Shown: positions 1 through 8,196, counted from the first letter of the stretch. The stretch is DNA of 64,000 bases from Actinophytocola algeriensis (GCF_014203735.1 NZ_JACHJQ010000001.1:979269-1043268), one strand, 5' to 3'. A program made the numbers and translations. Notes: generated from the sequence alone by a model not told the origin.

Positions 1-1344
1 GCGGGCGGGATCGTGCTGGTGACCGGCATCGCGGCGGTTGCCGACCTGATGCGCTGGCGGCACACCGCCTACCGGGTGACCGACGAACGGGTGGAGGTGC
101 GGTACTCGTGGGTGCTGCACTCGCACCGGTCGGTGCCGAGGGACCGGGTGCGGACCGTCGACCTGGTGAGCGACCCGGTACAGCGCATGTTCGGCGTGGC
201 GAAGCTGAAGATCGGCACCGGTCAGCAGACGTCGGAGTCCAGCCACGTGACCCTCGACCCGGTCGGCAAGGCGGAGGCCGAGGTGCTGCGCAGGGAACTG
301 CTGCGCAGGGCGGACAGCACGGAGTCCGCGGAGTCGGACGGCGACGAGATCTCAAGCCTGAGCTGGCGCTGGATCCGGTACGCGCCGGTGTCGGTGACCA
401 CGCCCATCCTCGGTGCGGCCGCGTTCGGTGCGGTCATGCAGGTGTCGGAGTGGTTCCAGTTGCAGGGCGCGGTGTTCACGACCGTGCGCGACCTGTTCGG
501 CGGACTGTCGATCATCGGGCTGATCGCCGTCCTGGTGGCCGCCGCGATCGTGGTCGGCGTGATCGGCTCACTCGGGCTGTTCGTGGAGATGTGGTACGGC
601 TACTCGCTGCGCCGCGAGGACGGCAACCTCGTGATGTCGCGCGGCCTGCTCAACACGCGGTCCCTGACGCTGGAACGGAGCAGGCTGCGCGGTGTCGAGG
701 TGGTGGAGCCGCTCGGGGTGCGGGTGATGCGGGCCGCGCGCGTCGACGTGATCGCGACCGGCATGCGGCACCGGGCCGAGGACGAGAACACCGACCCGAA
801 GACGCTGCTGCCCGCCGCGCCGTTCGACGTCGCGCGCCGGGTGGCGGCCGAGGTGCTGGGCTCGGAGGCCGCCACGGCGACGGCGGTCACCGGTCACCCG
901 CGTGCCGCGCTGTGGCGGCGGGTGCGGTGGGGTCTGTACAGCGTGCTGGCGTTCACCGGCCTGCTCGCCGTGCTGGGTCTGCTGCTGACCGACGTGCTGC
1001 TGCACCTGGCGTGGATCCTCGCGGTGGTGCTCACGCCGGCCGCGGTGTTCCTGGCGTTCGAGTCGTACCGCAACCTCGGGCACGGTCTCGCCGAGAAGCA
1101 CCTCGTGGCGCGGTTCGGCGTCGGCTCCCGGCGGACCGCGGCGCTGCTGCGGTCCGGCGTGATCGGGTGGACGATCTCCTCCTCGCCGTTCCAGCGGCGC
1201 GCGGGCCTGGTCACGGTCAAGGCGACGACCGCGGCCAGCCGGGGCGCCTACCCGGCGTACGACGTTGGCCTCGACGACGGGCTGCGGTTCGCCGACGAGG
1301 CCGTGCCCGGGTTGCTCACGCCGTTCCTGGAACCACGGCGGTGA
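1..1344 (+). CDS. Bacterial PH-domain membrane protein (YdbT-like), 5' end outside the window
   Basis: The reading frame is open to the first base, so the true start lies upstream and at least the N-terminal part is missing; 447 codons are visible. The visible part starts in a hydrophobic segment, followed by a soluble stretch (MRWRHTAYRVTDERVEVR, with SVPRDRVRTVDL) that matches the bacterial PH domain pattern of the YdbS/YdbT family. Another membrane pair lies around residues 150-200, a second PH-like unit follows (YSLRREDGNLVMSRGLL), then a third membrane pair around residues 310-350 and a final PH-like segment. This alternating arrangement is typical of YdbT. Biochemical function is unknown in the family; a membrane or envelope role is likely. 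It converges on erm with a 17-bp gap. Confidence 0.8.
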   Translation, partial: AGGIVLVTGIAAVADLMRWRHTAYRVTDERVEVRYSWVLHSHRSVPRDRVRTVDLVSDPVQRMFGVAKLKIGTGQQTSESSHVTLDPVGKAEAEVLRRELLRRADSTESAESDGDEISSLSWRWIRYAPVSVTTPILGAAAFGAVMQVSEWFQLQGAVFTTVRDLFGGLSIIGLIAVLVAAAIVVGVIGSLGLFVEMWYGYSLRREDGNLVMSRGLLNTRSLTLERSRLRGVEVVEPLGVRVMRAARVDVIATGMRHRAEDENTDPKTLLPAAPFDVARRVAAEVLGSEAATATAVTGHPRAALWRRVRWGLYSVLAFTGLLAVLGLLLTDVLLHLAWILAVVLTPAAVFLAFESYRNLGHGLAEKHLVARFGVGSRRTAALLRSGVIGWTISSSPFQRRAGLVTVKATTAASRGAYPAYDVGLDDGLRFADEAVPGLLTPFLEPRR

Positions 1345-1361
1345 CGCCGGCCTCCTGAGCG

Positions 1362-2153
1362 TCACGGCATGCCGCGCGGAGGGCTGACGTTCCGGTCCGT
1401 CGCAAGGGTTTTCGCCAGCGCCAGCCACGTGTCCGTGGTGATCTCCGGCGCCGGGTCGTCGCCCAGCAGCCGCTGGGTGATCCGCGGTGGTGCCACGCCC
1501 CGCAGCGCCACCCGTGCCGGTGACCCTGGCCGCCGGTGGGCCGCCGACAGCAGCGCCCACAGGATGGCCGACACCCTGCGGTCCACGTCGGACCGGCGCC
1601 GGACCCCCAGGTGCGCGGCGTCCACCCGGGGCGCCGGCGTGAAGCACCCGGCCGGGACGCGTCGTCGCATGGTCAGTGCGAAGCGGCACGACCACCACGC
1701 CGACTCGGCGTCTCGTGGTCGTGCCGCGGTCAGCCGTTTCGCCAGTCCCCACTCGACCACCAGCTCCGCGCGGCAGAAGCCACTCGCGGCGGGGGTGAGC
1801 AGGCGGCGCAGCAGTGGCGTCGACACGGCGAACGGAATGCTTGCCACCACGGCGAAAGCGCGCCGCGGCAGCCGGACCGTGCGCAGGTCGTCGTGCACCA
1901 CCCGCACGTGTGGGCGGTCGTCGAAGCGGCGGCGCAGGCCGGCCACGAACCTCGGGTCGCGTTCCACCGCCAGCACTCGTGACCCGGTGCGGGCCAGCGG
2001 CGCGGTGATGGTGCCGGGGCCCGCGCCGAAGTCGATCACCAGGTCGTCCGGGCCCAGGTCGGCCGCGGCCACCAGGGACGTGATCACGCGGCCGGAGGAC
2101 AACAGGTGCACACCGGAAGAAGACGCGGCGGAACGCCGCGAACGGGAAGACAT
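1362..2153 (-). CDS. erm: 23S rRNA adenine N6-methyltransferase, Erm family
   Basis: A 263-residue SAM-dependent methyltransferase of the Erm/KsgA group. Erm enzymes methylate A2058 (E. coli numbering) of 23S rRNA and give resistance to macrolides, lincosamides and streptogramin B. Motif I is VIDFGAGPGTIT (about residues 38-49), followed by the acidic SAM ribose-binding residue in AVERDP and a DDLRT motif. The catalytic motif IV reads ASIPF: Ser stands where the canonical N-(L/I)-P-(F/Y) has Asn. The N-terminal GQNFL signature is replaced by SGVHLL. Both look like a divergent actinomycete Erm subgroup, though I cannot check this. An Shine-Dalgarno GGAG sits 10 nt before the ATG, inside the arm of an inverted repeat. 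A short leader peptide lies upstream, so inducible expression is likely. The gene diverges from the FAD oxidase at 2323. Confidence 0.85.
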   Translation of the reverse strand: MSSRSRRSAASSSGVHLLSSGRVITSLVAAADLGPDDLVIDFGAGPGTITAPLARTGSRVLAVERDPRFVAGLRRRFDDRPHVRVVHDDLRTVRLPRRAFAVVASIPFAVSTPLLRRLLTPAASGFCRAELVVEWGLAKRLTAARPRDAESAWWSCRFALTMRRRVPAGCFTPAPRVDAAHLGVRRRSDVDRRVSAILWALLSAAHRRPGSPARVALRGVAPPRITQRLLGDDPAPEITTDTWLALAKTLATDRNVSPPRGMP

Positions 2154-2163
2154 GAGTGCCTGG

Positions 2164-2290
2164 CTCCAAGCCGGAGAAACGAACGTGGGCTGCTTGGAGA
2201 CAGCGGCGGGCGAACGCCGTCAGGAAAGAGGGAGAACCGCCGCTGTCAGCGACGGCGCAAACGTATCGACGCACTCATGCCGCCCACGTT
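2164..2290 (-). promoter_or_regulatory. erm attenuator: nested inverted repeats around the leader peptide
   Basis: Three perfect inverted repeats lie in the erm leader. An 11-bp pair at 2199-2209 and 2237-2247 has its upstream arm overlapping the leader-peptide stop codon. An 8-bp pair at 2164-2171 and 2192-2199 has the erm GGAG ribosome-binding site in its last arm. A 9-bp pair at 2182-2190 and 2282-2290 links the leader's own ribosome-binding region to the loop of the second hairpin. The first two can form together and would hide the erm start signal. How a stalled ribosome would release it (translational or transcriptional attenuation) cannot be decided from sequence. Confidence 0.7.
2246..2278 (-). 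CDS. erm leader peptide, RLR type (10 residues)
   Basis: On the minus strand an ATG at 2278 opens a 10-codon frame reading MSASIRLRRR, ended by TGA at 2246. It lies 92 nt upstream of the erm start and is preceded by a weak GGGCGG ribosome-binding site. Known macrolide-sensing Erm leader peptides of the RLR class (ErmDL, which starts MTHSMRLR) stall with Leu7 in the P site and Arg8 as acceptor. Here Ser4, Arg6, Leu7 and Arg8 occupy exactly those positions. The leader stop codon overlaps the arm of an inverted repeat. That peptide, place and structure fit drug-induced attenuation control of erm; stalling itself is inferred. Confidence 0.75.
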   Translation of the reverse strand: MSASIRLRRR

Positions 2291-2322
2291 AGTGAGCGCG
2301 GCAATCGAATTAAGCTCACCGC

Positions 2323-3342
2323 ATGGTTGACGTCCTGGTCATCGGTGGCGGTATCGCGGGTGTCTCGATCGCGTGCGAGCTGGCCGCCGACGTGCGCGTG
2401 CTGCTCGTGGAGGCCGAACCCGAACTGGCCCGCCACACCACCGGCCGCTCCGCGGCCATCTACGCGCCGAGCTACGGCGGGCCGGTCGTCCGCGAGTTCA
2501 CCCGGGCCAGCGAGCACCTCTTCGGCGACGGCGTCCTCACCCCGCACCCCGCGCTGTGGATCGCGGTCGACGACGAGGGGGTCGACCACCTCGGCGAGAT
2601 CAGCGGCGACGGGAGGGCGGAACCGATCACCGCGCAGCAGGCCGTCGAGATGTGCCGGGTCCTGCGCCCGCCGCTCGCCGCCGCCGTCGACCGGACCGCC
2701 CAGGACATCGACGTGATGGCGCTGCACGCACGGTACGTCCGTGACCTGAAGAGCCGGGGCGGGGAGATCCGGACCGGCACCCCCGTCACCGACCTGCGCC
2801 GTGACGGTGCGGGCTGGGTCGCGGGCGGGATCAGGGCCGACGTCGTGGTCAACGCGGCCGGTGCGTGGGCGGACCGGGTCGCGGCCATGGCCGGGGTGCC
2901 GCCGATCGGGCTCGAGCCGAAGCGCCGCACGATCGCGTTCGTGCCCGCCGAGGCCGACCCGATGTGGCCGATGGTGGCCGACGCCGCCGACCGCTTCTAC
3001 TTCCGCCCGGAAAGCGGTGGCCTGCTGGTCTCCCCGGCCGACGAGACGCCGAGCGAACCCTGCGACGCCAGGCCGGACGAGGTCGACGTCGCGCTGGCGC
3101 TCGAGCGGGTCAACGCCGCCACCACGCTCGGCCTGCGGACCGTGCGCACCGCGTGGGCGGGGCTGCGCTCGTTCGTGGCCGACCGCGAACCGGTCGTCGG
3201 CGCGTGGCCGGACCACCCGGGGTTCGTGTTCTTCGCCGGACAGGGTGGTTACGGCATCCAGATGGCCCCCGCGCTCGCCCGTACGGGTGCCGACATCGTG
3301 CTCGGGCGCACCACAGCCCCGGCGATCATGTTGCCGAGGTGA
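2323..3342 (+). CDS. FAD-dependent oxidoreductase, DAO family
   Basis: A 339-residue flavoprotein with the N-terminal Rossmann fingerprint VIGGGIAGVS followed by the ribose-binding acidic residue in LLVEAEP, then TGRSAAIYAPSYG, which fits the D-amino-acid oxidase/glycine-sarcosine oxidase (DAO) fold. The C-terminal FAGQGGYGIQMAPALA segment is the usual second FAD contact. Length is normal for a stand-alone DAO enzyme. Substrate cannot be told; an amino acid or hydroxy acid is likely. It diverges from erm over 169 bp and is followed by glcD after 160 bp that hold a dispersed repeat. The ATG at 2323 has no clear ribosome-binding site, so a leaderless mRNA is possible. Confidence 0.85.
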   Translation: MVDVLVIGGGIAGVSIACELAADVRVLLVEAEPELARHTTGRSAAIYAPSYGGPVVREFTRASEHLFGDGVLTPHPALWIAVDDEGVDHLGEISGDGRAEPITAQQAVEMCRVLRPPLAAAVDRTAQDIDVMALHARYVRDLKSRGGEIRTGTPVTDLRRDGAGWVAGGIRADVVVNAAGAWADRVAAMAGVPPIGLEPKRRTIAFVPAEADPMWPMVADAADRFYFRPESGGLLVSPADETPSEPCDARPDEVDVALALERVNAATTLGLRTVRTAWAGLRSFVADREPVVGAWPDHPGFVFFAGQGGYGIQMAPALARTGADIVLGRTTAPAIMLPR

Positions 3343-3364
3343 CAAGACAACTAGTATCTGTCTC

Positions 3365-3500
3365 GCGGATCTCTGCAGGTAAGTCTTGGCCTGATCAGCA
3401 GTTACCTCAGGGGAACGTGACGGCACTCAGCCACCGACCGCCTGCGGTCCGCAGGTTTCGCTGGGTCAGGACCAACACTTTTGAATGCGGGGAGGCGGAC
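3365..3500 (+). repeat. 136-bp dispersed repeat, copy A (inverted partner at 43288-43423)
   Basis: This stretch is collinear without gaps with the reverse complement of 43288-43423; I count 13 mismatches in 136 positions, about 90% identity. It fills most of the space between the DAO oxidase and glcD and its right end contains the GGGGAGG ribosome-binding site of glcD. An A+T-rich TAGTAT at about 3353 just upstream may be a -10 box, which would place the repeat in the glcD leader RNA. A 7-bp hairpin centred near 3449 in this copy is broken by two changes in the other copy, so a conserved RNA fold is not supported. See also the matching entry. Confidence 0.85.
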
Positions 3501-3502
3501 CA

Positions 3503-4876
3503 GTGGACCTTGCGGCACGGCTCGAAGAGATCGTCGGGACCGCGAACGTGCTCACCGGCGACGCGATCGGCGACGACTACGCGCACGACGAGACGCTGAC
3601 CGCGACGCCGACCACACCGGCGCACGTCGTGCGGCCGGGCAGCGCCGACGAGGTCGCGGCGGTCCTCACGGCTGCCGCCGAGGCTGGTGTCCCGGTCACC
3701 GCGCGCGGCAGTGGCAGCGGCCTGTCCGGCAGCGCCGTCCCGCGCGAGGACGGCATCCTCGTGTCGTTCGAGCGGATGAACGAGATCCTCGAGATCGACA
3801 CCGTCAACCACGTCGCCGTCGTGCAGCCGGGCGTCACGCTGACCGAGCTGGAGGCCGCGACCGCCGAGGTCGGCATGGTCTACCCGGTGTACCCGGGTGA
3901 GCTCTCCGCGAGCCTCGGCGGCAACGTGAACACCAACGCGGGCGGCATGCGCGCGGTCAAGTACGGCGTCACCCGCCACCACGTGCTCGGCCTGGAGGCG
4001 GTCCTGCCGACCGGCGAGACCATCCGCACCGGCGGCAAGTTCGTGAAGGCCTCCACCGGCTACGACCTCACCCAGCTGATCGTCGGCTCCGAGGGCACGC
4101 TCGCGCTGGTCACCGAGGCCATCCTGAAGCTGCAGCCCCGGATGACCGAGCAGGCCACGGTCCTCGCGCCGTTTCCCGACCTCGCGTCGGTCGCGACCGC
4201 GGTGCCCAAGGTCGTCGGCTCCGGCATCGGCGCGCTGATCCTCGAGTACATCGACGCGCTGACCATGGGCGCCATCACCTACACCGCCGACCTGCAGCTC
4301 GGGGTCCCCGACGAGGTCAAGGAGAAGTCCCAGGCCTACCTCGTGGTGATGCTGGAGAACAACTCCGCGCAGCGCCTCGCGGAGGACGTCGAGGCGGTCG
4401 GCGAGCTGCTCTCCGAGCTGGGCGCGCTCGACGTGTACTCGCTGCCCGGCGGCGCGGCCCGCAAGCTCATCGAGGCCCGCGAGAAGGCGTTCTTCACCGC
4501 CAAGGGCGCGGGCGCCGACGACATCATCGACACCGTGCTGCCGCGTGCCGCGCTGCCGGAGTTCTTCGCGAAGGTCCTGGAGATCGCGCAGGGCAGCCAG
4601 ACGCTGGTGGTCGGGTGCGGCCACGCCGGTGACGGCAACGTGCACCTGGCCGTGTTCCAGAAGGACGCCGAGGTGCGGCACCGGGTGCTGCACGACCTGT
4701 TCAGCGCGGGCATGGCGCTTGGCGGCGCGATCTCCGGTGAGCACGGCATCGGCCGGGAGAAGAAGCAGCACTTCCTCGACCTGGAGGACCCGGCCAAGAT
4801 CGAGCTGATGAAGCGGATCAAGCAGGCTTTCGACCCGAGGGGCATCCTGAACCCCGGTGTCCTCTTCGACGCCTGA
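3503..4876 (+). CDS. FAD-linked oxidase, GlcD-like (glycolate or D-lactate dehydrogenase family)
   Basis: A 457-residue flavoprotein of the VAO/FAD_binding_4 superfamily. The N-terminal half carries TARGSGSGLSG and GGNVNTNAGG for FAD pyrophosphate binding and GSEGTLALVTE; the C-terminal FAD-oxidase_C domain carries GHAGDGNVH and SGEHGIGREK, with the His residues expected at the active site of GlcD and D-lactate dehydrogenases. The GTG at 3503 is preferred over an in-frame ATG at 3485 because GGGGAGG stands 7 nt before it. Members oxidise 2-hydroxy acids and pass electrons to quinone or flavoprotein. The next gene, 38 bp on, is a ThDP enzyme, suggesting a shared operon. No GlcE or GlcF partner is present, which favours a single-subunit D-lactate type enzyme. 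Confidence 0.85.
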   Translation: MDLAARLEEIVGTANVLTGDAIGDDYAHDETLTATPTTPAHVVRPGSADEVAAVLTAAAEAGVPVTARGSGSGLSGSAVPREDGILVSFERMNEILEIDTVNHVAVVQPGVTLTELEAATAEVGMVYPVYPGELSASLGGNVNTNAGGMRAVKYGVTRHHVLGLEAVLPTGETIRTGGKFVKASTGYDLTQLIVGSEGTLALVTEAILKLQPRMTEQATVLAPFPDLASVATAVPKVVGSGIGALILEYIDALTMGAITYTADLQLGVPDEVKEKSQAYLVVMLENNSAQRLAEDVEAVGELLSELGALDVYSLPGGAARKLIEAREKAFFTAKGAGADDIIDTVLPRAALPEFFAKVLEIAQGSQTLVVGCGHAGDGNVHLAVFQKDAEVRHRVLHDLFSAGMALGGAISGEHGIGREKKQHFLDLEDPAKIELMKRIKQAFDPRGILNPGVLFDA

Positions 4877-4899
4877 ACGAAGCTTGCGGAGTGAACAGC
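4874..4899 (+). repeat. REP-like element at the glcD-like stop codon
   Basis: A degenerate copy of the short family whose consensus is TGAGCGGAGCTTGCGGAGCG followed by AAC. It begins with the TGA stop codon of the preceding gene. The same element also forms the stop codons of sucB and lpdA. Confidence 0.6.
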
Positions 4900-4914
4900 G
4901 ACAGGGAGTAACAG

Positions 4915-6468
4915 ATGAACGGCGCCCAGGCGCTCCTGCGGACCCTCGTCGACGGCGGCGTCGACGTCTGCTTCGCGAACCCCGGCACCTCCGAGATGCA
5001 CTTCGTCGCCGCGCTCGACGCCGTGCCGGAGATGCGGGCGGTCCTGTCGTTGTTCGAGGGCACCGTGACCGGCGCCGCCGACGGGTACGGCCGCATGGCC
5101 GACCGGCCCGCCGCGACGCTGCTGCACCTGGGCCCCGGCATGGCGAACGGCCTCGCGAACCTGCACAACGCGCGCCGCGCCCACACCCCGATGATCAACG
5201 TCATCGGTGACCACGCCCGCTACCACAAGGGTTTCGACGCGCCGCTGGAGTCGGACATCGACGCGCTGACCGGCTGGCTGCACGGCTGGTCCCGCACGTC
5301 GAAGGCGTCGGAGGAGATCGGCGCGGACGCGGCCGCCGCGATCGCCGCCGCGATGCAGCCACCCGGCCAGCTCGCGAACCTCGTGCTGCCCGCGGACGTC
5401 TCGTGGTCCGACGGCGGCGTGGTCGGCGAGCAGGTCGAGCCGGTCGCCGCACAGCCCGTCGAGGACGACCGCGTCGCGGAGATCGCGAAGATCGTGCGGT
5501 CCGGCGAGCCCGTGGTGCTGTTGCTCGGCCACGGGACCACCCGTGAGCAGGGCCTGCGCGCCGCGAGCCGCATCGCCGTGGCCACGGGCGTGAAGCTGTT
5601 CGCGGAGACGTTCCCCGCGCGCATCGAGCGGGGCGCCGGACTGCCCACCATCGAGCGGCTGGGCTACCTGGCCGAGCAGGTGCAGTGGCAGCTGTCCGAG
5701 ACCAAGCACCTGGTGCTGGTCGGCGCGAAGTCGCCGGTGTCGTTCTTCGCGTACCCGGGCAAGCCGTCGGAGCTGGTGCCGGACGGGTGCCAGGTGCACG
5801 TGCTGTCGGTCCTGGGCGAGGACGGCACGGGTGCGCTGGAGCACCTCGCCGACCTGGTCGCCGCCGACGCGCGGCCGGTGCTGCAGGAGGCGACCCGGCC
5901 CGGGGTGCCGTCGGGTGCGCTGACGCCGCAGAACTGGACCGAGGTGATCGGCGCGCTGCTGCCCGATGGCGCGATCGTGTCCGACGAGGCCAACACGTCC
6001 GGGCTGATGATCCCCATGACCACCGCGGGCGCACCGCGCCACGACGTGCTGACGTTGACCGGCGGTGCGATCGGGCAGGGCCTGCCGGTGGCGGTGGGTG
6101 CCGCGGTCGCGGCGCCGGACCGGCCGGTCGTGTGCCTGCAGGCGGACGGCAGCGCCATGTACACGGCGTCGGCGCTGTGGACGATGGCCCGCGAAGGCCT
6201 CGACGTGACGACCGTCCTGCTGAACAACCGCGCGTACGCGATCCTGCGGATGGAGCTGTCGCGCGTCGGCGCCACCGAAGCGGGCCCGAGGGCACAGCAG
6301 CTGCTGGACCTGTCCGGCCCGGACCTCGACTTCGTGTCCATGTCCAACGGCATGGGCGTGCCGGCGTCGCGGGCGACGACGGCGGAGGAGCTGGCCGACC
6401 AGTTCGCGAAGGCGCTCGCCGAGCCGGGTCCGCACCTGATCGAGGCGATGGTGCCGCCGCTGCTCTGA
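4915..6468 (+). CDS. Thiamine-diphosphate enzyme, acetolactate synthase large-subunit-like
   Basis: A 517-residue ThDP enzyme. The N-terminal domain has NPGTSEMHF and the catalytic glutamate in FEGTVTGAADGYGRMA, which activates the cofactor. The C-terminal domain has the Mg-ThDP motif beginning LQADGSAMY and ending at LLNNRAYAIL. It is shorter than housekeeping acetolactate synthase (about 560-600 residues), and no small regulatory subunit is adjacent, so it is more likely a benzoylformate-decarboxylase-like or glyoxylate/pyruvate-acting paralogue than the branched-chain enzyme. It sits between glcD and the transhydrogenase genes, 38 and 45 bp apart. This hints at 2-keto acid metabolism linked to NADPH balance. 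AGGGAG stands before the ATG. Confidence 0.8.
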   Translation: MNGAQALLRTLVDGGVDVCFANPGTSEMHFVAALDAVPEMRAVLSLFEGTVTGAADGYGRMADRPAATLLHLGPGMANGLANLHNARRAHTPMINVIGDHARYHKGFDAPLESDIDALTGWLHGWSRTSKASEEIGADAAAAIAAAMQPPGQLANLVLPADVSWSDGGVVGEQVEPVAAQPVEDDRVAEIAKIVRSGEPVVLLLGHGTTREQGLRAASRIAVATGVKLFAETFPARIERGAGLPTIERLGYLAEQVQWQLSETKHLVLVGAKSPVSFFAYPGKPSELVPDGCQVHVLSVLGEDGTGALEHLADLVAADARPVLQEATRPGVPSGALTPQNWTEVIGALLPDGAIVSDEANTSGLMIPMTTAGAPRHDVLTLTGGAIGQGLPVAVGAAVAAPDRPVVCLQADGSAMYTASALWTMAREGLDVTTVLLNNRAYAILRMELSRVGATEAGPRAQQLLDLSGPDLDFVSMSNGMGVPASRATTAEELADQFAKALAEPGPHLIEAMVPPLL

Positions 6469-6513
6469 GGCTGTTCCGACAAGAGAACCGGTGTCCTACA
6501 AGGGGGTGGGCCA

Positions 6514-6804
6514 ATGCTGGTGCAGAACCTGGCGATCCTGGTGCTGGCGGGTTTCGTCGGCTTCGCGGTGATCTCCAAGGTGCCGAACACACTCCACACA
6601 CCGCTGATGTCCGGCACCAACGCGATCCACGGCATCGTCGTGCTCGGCGGGTTCATCGTGCTGGGGCTCGGCGCGGAGGGGGTGCTGAACAAGATCCTGC
6701 TGGTGGTGGCGATCGCGTTCGGCACCATCAACGTGGTGGGCGGTTTCCTGGTCACCGACCGCATGCTCGGCATGTTCAAGGACAAGGACCGGTCCGGGAA
6801 ATGA
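6514..6804 (+). CDS. pntAb: NAD(P) transhydrogenase alpha part 2 (PntAb)
   Basis: A 96-residue hydrophobic protein matching the membrane part (dII) of the alpha subunit of proton-translocating transhydrogenase: three or four membrane segments with the conserved SKVPNTLHTPLMSGTNAIHG stretch. In three-subunit transhydrogenases PntAa (NAD-binding dI domain), PntAb and PntB are separate and normally adjacent. Here the gene before it is the ThDP enzyme, so pntAa is missing from the locus. GGGGGTGG precedes the ATG. The stop overlaps the pntB start (ATGA), which implies coupled translation. Confidence 0.9.
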   Translation: MLVQNLAILVLAGFVGFAVISKVPNTLHTPLMSGTNAIHGIVVLGGFIVLGLGAEGVLNKILLVVAIAFGTINVVGGFLVTDRMLGMFKDKDRSGK

Positions 6805-8186
6805 ACGAGACGGTCATCCAGAGCCTGTACATCGTCGCGTTCGCCTTGTTCATCTACGGGCTCATGGGCCTCACCGGGCCCAGGACCGCGGTGCGCGGCA
6901 ACAAGATCGCCGCCGCGGGCATGGTCGTCGCGGTGGTGGCGACGCTGATGACGCCCGGGCTCGGCAACTGGTGGCTGATCCTGCTCGGCGTCGCGCTCGG
7001 CGCGGTGATCGGCGTACCCGCGGCGCGGCGCGTGAAGATGACCGCGATGCCGCAGATGGTGGCGCTGTTCAACGGCGTCGGCGGCGGGGCGATCGCGTTG
7101 ATCGCGTGGGTGGAGTTCCGCAGCAGCGGCGGGTTCGCGCACGAGGAGGCGTACGTCGCGGTGGCGTCGCTGTTCGCGGCGATCATCGGGTGCGCGTCGT
7201 TCTGGGGTTCGAACGTGGCGTTCGGGAAGCTGCAGGAGATCCTGCCGGGCCGGCCGCTGTCGGTCGGACGGCTGCAGCAGCCGCTGAACCTGCTGGTGCT
7301 GCTGGCTTCCATCGCCTGTGCGGTGTCCATCGTGGTCGGTGGCACGAGCGAGTGGCTCATGGGCGGCCTGCTCGTGTTCTCGTCCGTGCTCGGCCTGCTG
7401 GTGGTGCTGCCGATCGGCGGCGCGGACATGCCGGTGGTGATCTCGTTGCTCAACGCGGCGACGGGTCTGTCCGCGGCCGCCATGGGTCTGGCGCTGGACA
7501 ACACGGCGCTGATCGTGGCGGGCATGATCGTCGGCGCGTCCGGCTCCATCCTCACCAACCTGATGGCGAAGGCCATGAACCGGTCCATCCCGGCGATCGT
7601 GGCGGGCGGCTTCGGCGGCGGCACGGTGGCGTCGGTGGCCGGGAACGGCGACCGCTCGGTGCGCCGGACGTCCCCGGCGGACGCGGCGATCCAGCTCGCG
7701 TTCGCCCGGCAGGTGATCGTGGTGCCGGGGTACGGGCTCGCGGTCGCGCAGGCACAGCACGCCGTGCGGCAGCTGTCCACTGCGCTGGAGGACAAGGGCG
7801 TGACCGTGTACTACGCCATCCACCCGGTCGCGGGCCGCATGCCCGGGCACATGAACGTCCTGCTCGCGGAGGCGGACGTGCCGTACGACCGGCTGCGCGA
7901 GATGGGCCAGATCAACGGCGAGTTCGGACGTACCGACGTGACGCTGGTGATCGGCGCCAACGACGTCACCAACCCGGCCGCGCGCACCGACCCGTCGTCC
8001 CCGATCTACGGCATGCCGATCCTCAACGTCGACGAGAGCAAGTCGGTCATCGTGCTGAAACGCGGGATGAGCCCGGGCTTCGCGGGTGTCGACAACGTCC
8101 TCTACTTCGACCCGAGAACAGCGATGCTCTTCGGCGACGCGAAGTCGTCGGTCTCCGACATCACCGAGGAGCTGAAGTCCCTCTAG
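6801..8186 (+). CDS. pntB: NAD(P) transhydrogenase subunit beta
   Basis: A 461-residue subunit with about nine N-terminal membrane segments (dII) and a soluble C-terminal NADP-binding domain (dIII). The dIII domain shows PGYGLAVAQAQH, HPVAGRMPGHMNVLLAEA and LVIGANDVTNPAA, all characteristic of PntB. It couples proton flow across the membrane to hydride transfer from NADH to NADP. Start ATG overlaps the pntAb stop by four bases. Length is normal. The enzyme needs a PntAa subunit encoded elsewhere to work. Confidence 0.93.
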   Translation: MNETVIQSLYIVAFALFIYGLMGLTGPRTAVRGNKIAAAGMVVAVVATLMTPGLGNWWLILLGVALGAVIGVPAARRVKMTAMPQMVALFNGVGGGAIALIAWVEFRSSGGFAHEEAYVAVASLFAAIIGCASFWGSNVAFGKLQEILPGRPLSVGRLQQPLNLLVLLASIACAVSIVVGGTSEWLMGGLLVFSSVLGLLVVLPIGGADMPVVISLLNAATGLSAAAMGLALDNTALIVAGMIVGASGSILTNLMAKAMNRSIPAIVAGGFGGGTVASVAGNGDRSVRRTSPADAAIQLAFARQVIVVPGYGLAVAQAQHAVRQLSTALEDKGVTVYYAIHPVAGRMPGHMNVLLAEADVPYDRLREMGQINGEFGRTDVTLVIGANDVTNPAARTDPSSPIYGMPILNVDESKSVIVLKRGMSPGFAGVDNVLYFDPRTAMLFGDAKSSVSDITEELKSL

Positions 8187-8196
8187 CGTTCCGGCA

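Noticed and set aside
1362-2153. KsgA (16S rRNA dimethyltransferase) instead of Erm
   Set aside because: Leader peptide and attenuator, the ASIPF motif and the divergent N-terminus fit Erm; KsgA has a conserved NLPYN motif and different neighbours.
3365-3500. Riboswitch in the glcD leader
   Set aside because: No match to glycine, cobalamin, SAM or c-di-AMP motifs that I know, and the main hairpin is not maintained in copy B.
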